Made by a program: the position numbers and the translations under genes. A DNA stretch of 64,000 nt from Saccharomyces mikatae IFO 1815. Its lineage: Eukaryota; Ascomycota; Saccharomycetes; Saccharomycetales; Saccharomycetaceae. Of the stretch, positions 20,765 to 31,428 are shown piece by piece. Position 1 is the stretch's first letter. Each line of letters begins with the position of its first letter. The stretch is taken from the NCBI RefSeq assembly GCF_947241705.1, contig NC_079258.1, positions 248,001 to 312,000 on the forward strand, in the 5' to 3' direction. Below the pieces are notes generated by a model. It was not told where the DNA came from. It saw nothing but the letters and a program-made list of their open reading frames with translations, and made no database searches.

Positions 20765-21685
20765 ATTGGTTTGGTTGGAGAGCTGTTTTTTTCTTCCCCT
20801 GCTTATCAAAGATTAAAAAGACAATAGAAAAAAGAGTAATAGTGTGCGAAATGTAACTTGGCGTGAAAGAAAATTAAACAATTGCAGAAGGATAGATAGA
20901 GGGGCACGTGTTCAGCCAGTCGTTATTTTTTCGCTGGTGTGTATCAATTGGGGGGTAGGTAGTGGGATTTCTCTCTATTTGTTTACGTATGTATATGTTA
21001 TTTTGTTGTTGTTTGCTGCTTTGTCGGGAGTGCTTTTATTTTTTTTCGCAGTTTTTCAGTTTTTTTTGAAAAGTACGAAAAATGGAAGGTCGTCAATAAA
21101 GATATTTAGCAAGGGCATTTTAGGAAAACACGTTAGGTTTGACGCCGAAAAGTCATTAGAATTATTAGGGTTGTTTAAATAAAGAAAGGGCATTGTAGGT
21201 CTGATCTCTTCTCTGTTTTGTTTATTTGTTTGTGTTAAATATGTTTGTATATATGTATACATCTACGTATATGTAGACTATAGTGTTCTGTATGCAATAG
21301 CGAGCCATGGACATTGCTCGCTTAGTTCTTGATAAAATCATATGTCATTATACTTTCCTTTCTAAATTATATATGTACAAATATAGTACTCAGTCCTTCA
21401 CTGCTACTGATAACAAAAATAATAGAAGATGCTCCCGACCCCGATCAATGAACCTATACGGAAAACACGGGATCCTTCAGGCCCAGTGTCTGTATTCGTC
21501 TTCCATGCGTCTGAATTTTTTTCCTTTGTTGTTATTTTATTTCACTTTGTTTATACTTTAATATCTTGTATTTGTTTACATTGAAAAATGATAGAAAAAA
21601 CCACATTGAAATCAAAACAGTAGAGATGCACACAAGTAGGCAGATAGAGAAGAAAAAAGAAAAAAGGTAGCTCAAGGTGTATAAA
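20765..21685. promoter_or_regulatory. TUP1-CSM1 divergent intergenic region
   Basis: A 921-base interval with poly-T tracts and a CACGTG E-box at 20906-20911. ORFs inside it lack recognisable homology and I treat them as chance. It is long for a yeast divergent promoter, consistent with a regulated TUP1 upstream region. Confidence 0.5.
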
Positions 21686-22258
21686 ATGGACCCATTAACC
21701 GTATACAAAAACTCAGTGAAGCAACAGATAGATTCGGCAGATTTGCTAGTAGCCAACTTGGTAAACGAGAACTTCATACTGTCGGAGAAACTAGATACAA
21801 AATCAAGCGAGATCAAGCAACTGCAAAAGCAAATAGACTCATTGAACGTGCAAGTGAAGGACCTTAAGACTCAGGCTTCCCAACAAACGGAGAACTCAGA
21901 AGTCATAAAAGATCTTTATGAGTACCTCTGCAACGTCCGTGTGCACAAGACCTACGAAGACGAGTCCGGATTGTGGTTCGACATATCACAGGGTACCCAC
22001 TCGGGAGGGTCCCCTGATGATTATTCGATTATGGACTATAAACTCGGGTTTGTGAAGGGCCAGGCCCAAGTCACAGAAGTCATCTATGCTCCGGTGCTCA
22101 AACAACGATCCACCGAAGAACTGTACTCACTCCAGTCCAAACTGCCCGAATATCTCTTCGAAACATTGAGTTTCCCTCTCTCATCGTTGAACCAATTTTA
22201 TAACAAGATTGCAAAAAGCCTGAATAAGAAAAAAGAGAAAAAAGAAGAGACCGAGTAG
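21686..22258 (+). CDS. CSM1: Csm1, monopolin complex subunit
   Basis: 190 residues from the ATG at 21686 (MDPLTVYKNSVKQQ), the same as the cerevisiae start (YCR086W). An upstream in-frame GTG is ignored. The N-terminal about 80 residues are a coiled coil (heptads through ESEIKQLQKQIDSLNVQ-type sequence). The C-terminal RWD-like globular domain follows, including VRVHKTYEDESGLWFDIS. Csm1 dimers pair with Lrs4 as V-shaped clamps that co-orient sister kinetochores in meiosis I and bind rDNA with Fob1 and condensin. The C-terminus is highly charged (KKKEKKEETE). Confidence 0.96.
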   Translation: MDPLTVYKNSVKQQIDSADLLVANLVNENFILSEKLDTKSSEIKQLQKQIDSLNVQVKDLKTQASQQTENSEVIKDLYEYLCNVRVHKTYEDESGLWFDISQGTHSGGSPDDYSIMDYKLGFVKGQAQVTEVIYAPVLKQRSTEELYSLQSKLPEYLFETLSFPLSSLNQFYNKIAKSLNKKKEKKEETE

Positions 22259-22298
22259 GCTACTACATAATGTCTATATATCTATACAAATAATCCGA

Positions 22299-22730
22299 TT
22301 ATTCCTTTGCATATTTGATGCTCCCCTCTGCGTCCACGACCAGGTTTTTCAAAAAGGTCTTCTTCGCATCTTTATCCTTGATGTTCTTCAGGATTTTGTA
22401 CAATGACTCGCCCTTTTGGAGCTCGATACCGTTGGTGGCCTTTCTCACCTTCTCTACCTTCTTGACAACGGGCTTTTCTACCTTCTTGGCAGGAGCTGCC
22501 GCCGGCTGCTTCTGCTTCTGCTTCTGCTTCTTATTGCCCTTGTACAGTGCTTTCTGGTACTTCTCGTCCTCGCTGATGCAAGATGTGTGGTTCTTGTAGC
22601 TTACACCGTCTTCAAAAGTCTTGGAGCAGTCTATACACGTGTAGTATGCATTCGGACACCTATAATAATGCTTTTCTGTGTTCTTCTTGGGCACTGTGTC
22701 ATTACACACCTCACAATTAAACGTAACCAT
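22299..22730 (-). CDS. LUG1: Lug1, LYAR-type zinc-finger nucleolar protein
   Basis: 143 residues from the ATG at 22730 (MVTFNCEVCNDTVPKK). The frame can be extended 50 codons upstream but the family start is here. Two zinc fingers: CEVC...H..RC (residues about 6-25) and CIDCSKTF...H (32-48). A Lys/Gln-rich linker with KQKQKQKQ follows. It corresponds to YCR087C-A, the yeast relative of human LYAR, a nucleolar ribosome-biogenesis protein. PAC and RRPE-like motifs upstream support the same role here. The linker is shorter than in the cerevisiae protein I recall, which has more Gln repeats. Confidence 0.93.
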   Translation of the reverse strand: MVTFNCEVCNDTVPKKNTEKHYYRCPNAYYTCIDCSKTFEDGVSYKNHTSCISEDEKYQKALYKGNKKQKQKQKQPAAAPAKKVEKPVVKKVEKVRKATNGIELQKGESLYKILKNIKDKDAKKTFLKNLVVDAEGSIKYAKE

Positions 22731-22794
22731 CTTGCCGCAACAACTATTCCTTGATTTTAGCCGTGTTGTGCTTATGTACCAAACACTCTTGATG

Positions 22795-22816
22795 CTCATC
22801 GCCTTTAAAATTTTCA
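22795..22816 (-). promoter_or_regulatory. LUG1 promoter: PAC and RRPE-like motifs
   Basis: On the LUG1 strand, GCGATGAG lies at 22795-22802 and TGAAAATTTT (RRPE with one A fewer) at 22807-22816, 65-90 bases upstream of the ATG. This pairing is the ribosome-biogenesis regulon signature. Function is inferred. Confidence 0.7.
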
Positions 22817-23163
22817 CTTTTTTTTCACTTTTTCCCGTCAGGCCTGAAAGCAACCAAAAGAAAGGCAACCTTAATTTCAATTCTGATTACTGAGGGCCAG
22901 TTCTGCTTATCTGCGCCAGTGTGTTGGCCACGAGGTTCTTCTTTAAGTGTCATTTAATCACTAGCAGGGTCCCATAGGGCCCTTTTTCTCTTAAAAGGAA
23001 GAGGAACAGCGAACAGCTGATCAATGCTCCATTAAATAATAGCAGGGAACGGTGTTCTTTATTACATTAGAATTAGGCTTACTATACCATCATATAACCT
23101 CGAGAAACCGTCGCTTTTTCTTTGCTTTGCTCTTGTTGATACATCTTTGGTTTGAATCTGCGT

Positions 23164-23330
23164 CACGTGGCGTTTTATTTCTTGTTCCCTTTCGTTTTTC
23201 CACAATGCGGAAACCCTCGAAAATAGTAGAAAAAAGGATATAATAGGAGTCTACCATGTTGAAAAGCTCACCATATACAGCAGCAATTGCATAACGCAAC
23301 ACACACGCACGCACGCACGCACGCACACAC
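23164..23330 (+). promoter_or_regulatory. ABP1 upstream region with E-box and CACG microsatellite
   Basis: The LUG1-ABP1 interval (612 bases) has a CACGTG at 23164-23169 (Cbf1/Pho4 class) and a perfect CACG-type tandem repeat near 23300-23330, directly before the ABP1 start. No gene is seen in the interval. Confidence 0.55.
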
Positions 23331-23342
23331 CTACCAATTGCA

Positions 23343-25118
23343 ATGGCTTTGGAACCTATTGATTATACCACTCACTCGAGAGAGATTGACGCAGAATACC
23401 TGAAGATTGTTAGGGGCTCCGATCCCGACACCACCTGGTTGATTATTTCGCCAAATGCGAAGAAAGAATACGAGCCTGAGTCTACTGGCTCCTCTTTCCA
23501 CGATTTTTTGCAGTCATTTGATGAAACCAAGGTTCAATATGGACTGGCACGTGTGTCTCCACCCGGGTCAGATGTCGAAAAGATTATTATCATTGGTTGG
23601 TGTCCAGATTCTGCACCATTGAAGACGAGGGCGTCCTTCGCCGCCAATTTTGCGACAGTGGCTAACAATCTGTTCAAGGGCTATCACGTTCAAGTTACTG
23701 CCAGAGATGAGGACGATCTTGACGAAAATGAACTTTTGATGAAAATTAGTAATGCTGCCGGTGCCCGTTATTCCATTCAAACTTCGTCCAAACAACAGGG
23801 AAAGGCTTCCACTTCTCCTGTGAAGAAAAACTTCACACCTTCCAAGGGCCCTGCTCCGTTTTCTGAAAAGATACCGGTAAAGGCTCCTTCCGCCGTACCT
23901 GCTGCTAAGATTTCCTCCCGTGTTAACGATAAAAACGATGATGACGATTGGAATGAACCTGAGTTAAAAGAGCGCGACTTTGATCAGGCCCCTCTCAAAC
24001 CCAACCAATCTTCTTACAAGCCAATCGGCAAGATCGATTTGCAAAAAGTGATTGCGGAAGAGAAGGCCAAAGAAGATCCACGTCTTGTTCAAAGGCCAAC
24101 AGTTGCTGGCTCCAAGATCGACCCCAGTTCGGACATTGCCCATTTGAAAAACGAATCAAAATTACAAAGGGAGTCTGAATTCAACTCCTTTTTAGGCACC
24201 ACTAAACCTCCCTCCATGATGGAATCTTCATTAAAGAATGATGGTGATAAAGTCATCAAAGGTTTTAGAAACGAAAAATCACCTGCCCAATTGTGGGCTG
24301 AAAAGAAGGCGAAGCAAAATAGTGGCAACGTGGAAACTAAAACTGAAACATCTGAGCCTGAAGTTCCGGAGGACGAATCAGACACAGAGCCTGATGTCAA
24401 AGATTTGAAGTCAAAGTTTGAAGAATTGGCTGCTTCAGAAAAAGTGGAGGAAGAAATTGATAATAAATTTATTGCCCCACCAAAGAAAGCAGAACCAACT
24501 ATCATCTCACCAAAGCCCTTCTCTAAGCCACAAGAACCTGCCAAAGCTGAAGAAACCCAACAATCCAAAACTGCTTACAAGAAAATTGGTAACCCATTGC
24601 CTGGCATGCACATTGAAGCGGATAATGACGATGAACAAGAAGACGATGATGACTGGGACGATGACGAAGACACAGCTCCTCAACCTCCTTTGCCTTCCAG
24701 AAACGTTGCTTCAGCATCGCCAGAAAAAAAAGAAGAAATTCAACTAGAAGTGGAGGCCCCAAGCGTGCCTTCTAGGAATTCAATATCTTCAAAGGAAGAG
24801 GAAGCAGCAGAAGAGGAAGCAGCAAAAGAAGAAGCAACTGAAGAAGAGGAGCAAGCTACCCCTCAGCTGCCATCAAGAAGTTCTGCAGCTCCTCCACCAC
24901 CCCCAAGACGAGCAACTCCCGAAAAAAAGCCAAAGGAAAATCCATGGGCCACAGCAGAATATGATTACGATGCTGCGGAAGATAATGAACTGACTTTTGT
25001 AGAGAATGACAAGATCATCAATATCGAATTCGTCGACGATGACTGGTGGTTAGGAGAACTAGAGAAGGATGGCTCAAAAGGTTTATTTCCCAGTAACTAT
25101 GTTTCTTTGGGCAACTAG
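23343..25118 (+). CDS. ABP1: Abp1, cortical actin patch protein
   Basis: 591 residues (YCR088W). An ADF-homology domain occupies residues 1-140. A central region carries acidic stretches (DDDDWNEPELKERDF and DEQEDDDDWDDDED) that bind Arp2/3, and Prk1-type targets such as NSFLGTTKPP. Proline-rich PPPPPRRATPEKKP precedes a C-terminal SH3 domain (about 535-591) with AEYDYDAAEDNELTF, DDDWWLGEL and GLFPSNYV. Abp1 binds filamentous actin, activates Arp2/3 and recruits Ark1, Prk1, Srv2 and Sjl2 to endocytic patches. The Glu-rich segment before the prolines (EEEAAEEEAAKEEATEEEE) is low-complexity and likely length-variable among species. Confidence 0.97.
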   Translation: MALEPIDYTTHSREIDAEYLKIVRGSDPDTTWLIISPNAKKEYEPESTGSSFHDFLQSFDETKVQYGLARVSPPGSDVEKIIIIGWCPDSAPLKTRASFAANFATVANNLFKGYHVQVTARDEDDLDENELLMKISNAAGARYSIQTSSKQQGKASTSPVKKNFTPSKGPAPFSEKIPVKAPSAVPAAKISSRVNDKNDDDDWNEPELKERDFDQAPLKPNQSSYKPIGKIDLQKVIAEEKAKEDPRLVQRPTVAGSKIDPSSDIAHLKNESKLQRESEFNSFLGTTKPPSMMESSLKNDGDKVIKGFRNEKSPAQLWAEKKAKQNSGNVETKTETSEPEVPEDESDTEPDVKDLKSKFEELAASEKVEEEIDNKFIAPPKKAEPTIISPKPFSKPQEPAKAEETQQSKTAYKKIGNPLPGMHIEADNDDEQEDDDDWDDDEDTAPQPPLPSRNVASASPEKKEEIQLEVEAPSVPSRNSISSKEEEAAEEEAAKEEATEEEEQATPQLPSRSSAAPPPPPRRATPEKKPKENPWATAEYDYDAAEDNELTFVENDKIINIEFVDDDWWLGELEKDGSKGLFPSNYVSLGN

Positions 25119-25699
25119 GCTCATATGTCAACATCATACTACTATATCATTCTTACGTAAAACAAATATATACAGAGACATTAAAGCTCTCGAATAGATC
25201 ATTCAACGGGCCTTTTTATCAAAGAGATCTATTTTATATTGTCTTCCTCTGTTTCAGACTCTTACTTATATTTTTGCAATACTTCTTTCCTTAGAAAAGT
25301 TCGCATCCGTACGGCGTTGCCAAAACCTCAGACATGAAAACATAAAACATTGTTGAAACAAATGCGTTGCACTACGTCGCATGCAGCTTTGATACTTACC
25401 ATGCTGAAATGTTGTTTTGGTACTGCTTCAGGTTTATACTAGAGATTCCTTGTACATAGTGGCTTATCATATGTTCGTTATTTCACACGCTCATCTGGCC
25501 TTCCTTTTTAGAGAACTGTTAGAGGTGAGTTTTAAGTATTGACCTCACACCAAGATCAGTTAATACAGGAAGAGCCTCCATTACATATATAAATCAATCT
25601 CCAACTTGGTACAATGGATTTTCTCAACTATTTTCGTTGTATCAGAATCTTTGATTATACTAAGAACATACTACAAAAATCTACCAACATCTGCCTAAT
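25119..25699 (+). promoter_or_regulatory. FIG2 upstream region with pheromone response elements
   Basis: This 581-base interval has exact pheromone-response elements: TGTTTCA (reverse TGAAACA) at 25250-25256 and TGAAACA at 25354-25360, about 450 and 345 bases before FIG2. Ste12 binds this motif. Fig2 is known as a pheromone-induced gene, so the sites fit. No gene is seen in the interval. Confidence 0.65.
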
Positions 25700-28600
25700 A
25701 TGACCGTAATGAACACATTTGCGTCTTTAGGTTTAATATACCCAGTAGTATGCCTTTTAACCATAGCAAACGCTCAAATTGTACTTTATCATAACAGTTC
25801 TGCAACACCCATCTCTACTGCAGTAGCCAGTTCGGTTGTAGAAGTTTACGATTTCTCCTCAACTCACGAATCGCAATATCCCTCCTCTGATTCATATGTG
25901 CAACCGTCAACAAACTTCGAAACGTTGTCTACTTTTTCATCAAGCCTTTCTACTTCCACCGATTCGTCGTCGAACTATAGAGTATCTTCCTTATTGATAC
26001 TCTCCGATACGAGCCTTTCATACTCTAGTGTTTCCCACGAAGTGCCAAGTTCATCAATATCAAAGCCACCCGTTTTCACTTCAACCGTACAAGCTCATGA
26101 AACATCCCCATTATCTTCTTCATTGGAATCATCGAACTCCCTTCTCTCTTCTGCAGGTTTACCTCTGTCAACTTCGTTGGTATCTGCATCCATCGATCCA
26201 TCTCATAGTTGGATTTCTTTGAGCTCAGTAGAGTCTAACTTTATTATTTCAACGACCACTTCTGCTTCTTCAGCGAATACTGGCCCAAAATCTCTAAATG
26301 ATTCGAAAAGTTCTGAAGCTGCAGACACTATTACTACATTTTTATCTGATTCCTCTTCCTCCTTTTCTTCAGGCAGTTTTACTCAAACATTATTATCAAG
26401 CTTATCAGAACCTTTGTCTAATTTTTCAAGTGGCCTCATACCAAGTTCGACTGTTCAAGCGACTACTAGTAGCCTAGAATCTAGTACTCTTTCACCTACT
26501 GTTAATCCCACATCGTCATTATCTCTAGCATTTGAGGCTTCGAGTATGGGTTCAATTAGTGGGCCAGAATCACTATCTTTTGACTCTAGTAGCACACCCT
26601 CTACGAAAAGTGGCAACTCTTCCGTTTTGACATCCGATGTAATTTATGCGTACAGTACCTTGGTTCAATCTTTACCGTCATTATCAGTTACTTCTTCTCT
26701 TCTCACCGCTACAAATGAATATTCATCTATACAATTGTTAGGCCCGGATGAAGCAATAAAAAGTGAAACAGTCCAGCTCACTACTTTTATCAATTCTATA
26801 CCACTTGGGACAGCTATATCTACTCCGTTTACTGACTCGCAGAATTCAATTGGTTTCACAACGTCCAATTCTACGATTCTTGGTTCTTCCAACCAGGCCG
26901 CTACGTCGACTATAAACGAACATTCACAAAAACAGGATTGGTCAAGCTCTACAGTACCATTGTCTCATACAACATGGGTTGTTGTTGAGAGTACTAATAC
27001 CGAAGGCTCTGTGATTCCAACCACGTCGCCAGCCTATGTTTCCACGGCCACCAAGACGGTGGATGGGATTGTTACCGAGTATGTTACGTGGTGCCCCTTG
27101 ACTGAAACAAGGTCTCAAATTATTGAGGCCAGTTCATCCACACCTAGTATTGCACAAACATCTTCATTCAGTGGTACATCCGTTTTAAACTCCAACTCCA
27201 CGATTCTTGGTTCTTCCAACCAGGCCGCTACGTCGACTGTAAACGAGCATTCACAAAAACAGGATTGGTCAAGCTCTACAGTACCATTGTCTCACACAAC
27301 GTGGGTTGTTGTTGAGAGTACTAATACCGAAGGCTCTGTGATTCCAACCACGTCGCCAGCCTATGTTTCCACGGCCACCAAGACGGTGGATGGGATTGTT
27401 ACCGAGTATGTTACGTGGTGCCCCTTGACTGAAACAAGGTCTCAAATTATTGAGGCCAGTTCATCCACACCTAGTATTGCACAAACATCTTCATTCAGTG
27501 GTACATCCGTTTTAAACTCCAACTCCACGATTCTTGGTTCTTCCAACCAGGCCGCTACGTCGACTGTAAACGAGCATTCACGAAAACAGGATTGGTCAAG
27601 CTCTACAGTACCATTGTCTCATACAACGTGGGTTGTTGTTGAGAGTACTAATACCGAAGGCTCTGTGATTCCAACCACGTCGCCAGCCTATGTTTCCACG
27701 GCCACCAAGACGGTGGATGGGATTGTTACCGAGTATGTTACGTGGTGCCCCTTGACTGAAACAAGGTCTCAAACTCTTAAGACCAGTTCGTCGACGATTA
27801 GCAATACGCAAACTACCGGTTATTCCTCGAAACTAAAGCCATTAACCTTGCAATCAGCTAGTTCAAAATCTTCACAATTGACAGATTCTAACAGGGCTGA
27901 AACTATAAGCACCCATCATAAGCCAACCTCAAGGTCTGTATATTTTAGTGGCACTTTAGATGATTTTCCTTTGACCACCAGTGATCTTACTTCTTCCGTA
28001 TCTTTCTATTCGATTGTCTCCTCTACTGAAAGTTCTGCAGCTATTACCCCTAATGCTACTGTTACACTTGGATTGGCTGGCAAGCAATCGTCTAGTGGTG
28101 TTTTTGTTACTGCCAAAATAAGTCAACCCACAAGCCCTAGCCAAAGTGCATTTACTGCCTCACCTTTAGAATCCATAGAACTTGTCTCAGCTGAGACTTC
28201 TCATAGAGATTCGTTATCCAACAGCTATTCATTGACTACTCCACAGCTAAGGATTAGTTCATTACAGACTGATTTGCTATCTACTGTTACATCAACGATG
28301 AACGGTACCTTTATTCAATATACAACATGGGCCCCAACGACAAGCGTTTCTTATAAAACTTTGATATCCCATAAAACACTAGTTCTTACCACGGAAGTCT
28401 GCTCTCATTCGGAGTGTACTCCAACTGTTATCACTAGCGTTAGTGCGACAACTTCTAAAGTTCCTGTTTCATCAATGTCTGAAGCTAACGTATCATCGTC
28501 TGAAACCAACGTATCACCCTCTCAAACCAACGTGTCATCGTCTTCAGTATCCAAAAGTACAGAAGATACTTCTATTTCTAAAACTACAATTGGTACTCGG

Positions 28601-29941
28601 GCTTCTGCCGCTTCCGAAACAACTTCTATCAGCCAAAGTTTGACCATTAATCAATATATTACCAGTACCAGAACTTTTGTTCATTCTGAAACTGGTACTG
28701 GTAGCCAAAGCTCTTCTGCTTTTCCAAGTTTTACCAGTACTGAAAACATCCTCTTCCCTACATTGTCTACTGAAATGATAAATACTACCGTGCTTTCAAC
28801 AAAAACTTTCATTTTTAGTACTGAAGTCTGTTCTAATTCTAAATGCACCCCAACAGTTATCACAAACGTTGCTAATTCTAAGGTTACGTCTTCTAATAAA
28901 CACTCTTCGCAAACGCTACAAACAGATGATGTAGAGACACTAACAACTCATAAAACTATGATTTTGAGTACCGAAGTTTGCTCTAATTCAATTTGCACAC
29001 CGAAAGTGATTACTTCTAAGACAACAAAAAGTACTCCACCTGCCTCTCCAACCTTCTCAAAGTCTGGCCCATTGTTAGCTTCTACTGGGAAAACTTCTTT
29101 GGAAACCTCTTCTAAAAAGTCTACTTCGTCTGTAAGCAGCCAAATTTTGCCTTTAGTATCTACAGGTTCCGAGAAAAGCTTGAAGGCATCTGCTTCTGAG
29201 ACATTCAGCACTATTTTGGTAAGTGTTACAATCCCACATTCATATGATACAACGACGACGAATGAAAAGTTCGGTAGTACCATTTTACTACACGATATCA
29301 CTTCAGAGTACAAAACTCCTTCTTCTTCTTCTTCTTCTTCGACTTCTGTTCAATATTCACTATCAACCGCTACCACAACAATCAATGGCACTAAGACTAT
29401 TTACACAACCTGGTGTCCATTGACAGAAACATCGACTGTCAATGCTTCTAAGCAGTCCTCTTGTAGTGGTGACAGATGTCATTCCTCGACCAAAACCTCC
29501 ACGTCTTCATCTTCGGTACCTACTCAATATACATTATCTACTGCTACGACAACGATAAATGGGCTTAAGACTGTTTACACAACATGGTGCCCATTAACAA
29601 GAAAATCTTCTGTAGCGGCCACTACAAAACCTTCTTGTTTTGATAAAAAGTGTGGAAAAACTTCCTCAACTGTTCAAGTCGGTACCATTTCAGCTTCATT
29701 TGCAACATCTACTTCGATTTCTTTGAATAATTCAACACCACCCAAGTCTAATCTTGAGTATTCGACTGGGGAAGAAAAAAAGAGCACATGCTCCGGTGAT
29801 GAATGTAGACAAACTGTACCAACGTCATCATTCTCATCCACTTTGACATCAATATTTTCCCTATCAATGTCCACATCATCAAACCCATTGTTAACAACAA
29901 AAATACCGAGTGTGATACCAACACACACATCTATCCAATTG

Positions 29942-30008
<67 letters not shown>

Positions 30009-30817
30009 CATCATTATCATCATCATCATCATCATCATCATCACCATCATCATTATCATCATCATCATCATCTGTTTCTATATTACCAACTATTGATACT
30101 GTTGTTGTTTCGAAACCTATTTCTTCCACTGCAACAAGAACTTGTACTGGATTGCAATGTCAACAGAAGATCTCCACCGTCTGCAGTGGATCCAATTGTA
30201 ACGATTTGACTTCGCTGTCTACTTCTTCTCCAACCACGGTTACTGATACCCTGACATGTACTGAATCCAGATGTAAGGAAGCCAAACGTAGCAGTTGTGA
30301 GGGTCCCACATGTAAAATATCGCAAACGCATGAGTCAAGTGCTACATTTTCTGTATGCAGTGGAGAAAAATGCCCAGGTTCCACCACTATTAAGTCACGT
30401 TCTCAGTACATCACGATGACATCTGTGATTACTCCAAGTGCTATAACGACTACATCAATGGAAGTTCATTCAACTGAGTCAACTATATCGATTACCACAG
30501 TTAAGCCAATAACATATACATCAAGTGGCACCAGAGGGCAACTGATTACCATAACGAGTTCCAGTCAAACTGTGATTCCATCTGTAACCACAATAATAAC
30601 GAGAACAAGAGTGGCGATTACTTCAACACCAAAGCCAACGACTATGACATATGCCACTCAACAACCTTCCTCGAGCAGTATTGATTCTTCCCTTGCTGCA
30701 GTTGCATCGTCAACTTGGATTACAACACCTATTGTTAGCACATATGCTGGTTCGGCGTCAAGATTTATCTTTAGTAGGTTCTTTATGACAATGCTAATAG
30801 TAGTCAGCTTCATTTGA
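25700..30817 (+). CDS. FIG2: Fig2, mating-induced GPI cell-wall adhesin
   Basis: 1705 residues, longer than the roughly 1609 of cerevisiae (YCR089W). A signal peptide ends near ...LLTIANAQ. Almost the whole body is Ser/Thr-rich and likely heavily O-glycosylated. Conserved WCPL-type repeats (YVTWCPLTET, YTTWCPLT) shared with Aga1 are spread through it, with Cys-pair repeats (CSNSKCTP, CSGDRC, CTGLQC) toward the C-terminus. The end is a GPI signal: small residues (TYAGSASR) then a hydrophobic tail MTMLIVVSF. Fig2 acts at the cell fusion zone in agglutination and conjugation. Three near-identical 327-base repeats and a long poly-Ser tract explain much of the length. An alternative ATG three codons in (25709) matches the cerevisiae start; the first has the better -3 A. 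Confidence 0.95.
26873..27775 (+). repeat. Three-copy 327-base tandem repeat inside FIG2
   Basis: Units begin with ACGATTCTTGGTTCTTCCAA at 26873, 27200 and 27527, an exact period of 327 bases (109 codons). The third unit diverges after about 27770. By eye, units differ at only a few positions (for example ATA/GTA, ACAA/ACGA), so they have been duplicated or homogenised recently. Each encodes a TTWVVVEST...WCPLTETRSQ module. Confidence 0.93.
29940..30073 (+). repeat. TCA trinucleotide microsatellite (poly-Ser) in FIG2
   Basis: About 44 TCA-type codons in a row, with scattered CCA and TTA variants, encode a Ser tract broken by Pro and Leu. The reverse strand reads as an Asp-rich ORF, which is an artefact. 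Confidence 0.95.
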
Positions 30818-30879
30818 TGACTCGTATATAGCGCATATACATAAATATATATAAGTATACTATTAAAAGAGCACCTTTT

Positions 30880-31428
30880 TCATTTACCTTTTATGATGTT
30901 TGAGGAAAACTCAGTCATCGTTACTTCTTCTCCAGAGTCATCATCGTAATCATACCATTCATTATCCTCTAGTTGGCATGACATTATTTTTCCTGAACTT
31001 AAAGAGATCTCAAACGTTATATTGTCCGGATAAAATTGGACTAATTCACAACCTCTACAATCAAGATTCAGCGGAATAAAACAATCTTCTTTGGTCTTAG
31101 AGAGCCCATGCTTCTTTCTGGCATCTTTTATCTTGGCCCATTTGTCGTCATTCTGGTCAGTTAAGTATTCATTCTCAAAAATAGACAAGTTAACTGACAG
31201 CTCTTTCGAACAAAATTTACATTTCATTAAAAAGGATGCAGTCCCTTTTGAAGACGGCATGGCATGTTCTTCAAACGTATTGATCATAATTTTAGAGTCA
31301 TGCAATTCCCTGCAATTGGTACATTGCAAATCAAAGGCAAATTCCGCTCTTGATTCGTCTGTATTCTTAACTGAGACCTTGGTCACGTTTTCTGATAGTG
31401 TAGCTTTTAGGACTAAAAACAACGGCAT
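30880..31428 (-). CDS. YCR090C orthologue, CXXC zinc-binding protein (DUF866)
   Basis: 182 residues, the cerevisiae length. It belongs to the eukaryotic C1orf123/CZIB family (DUF866). Two Cys pairs are visible: LQCTNCRELH (CTNC) near residue 36 and LMKCKFCSKEL (CKFC) near residue 70, forming one zinc site. A further DCRGCELVQFYP is in the second half. The family is a two-domain beta-sandwich with bound zinc; its cellular function in yeast is not established. It converges with FIG2 across about 60 bases. Confidence 0.92.
   Translation of the reverse strand: MPLFLVLKATLSENVTKVSVKNTDESRAEFAFDLQCTNCRELHDSKIMINTFEEHAMPSSKGTASFLMKCKFCSKELSVNLSIFENEYLTDQNDDKWAKIKDARKKHGLSKTKEDCFIPLNLDCRGCELVQFYPDNITFEISLSSGKIMSCQLEDNEWYDYDDDSGEEVTMTEFSSNIIKGK

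Noticed and set aside
29674-30129. Asp-rich 151-codon ORF on the minus strand
   Set aside because: It is the antisense of the TCA poly-Ser tract of FIG2; the composition is forced by the repeat.
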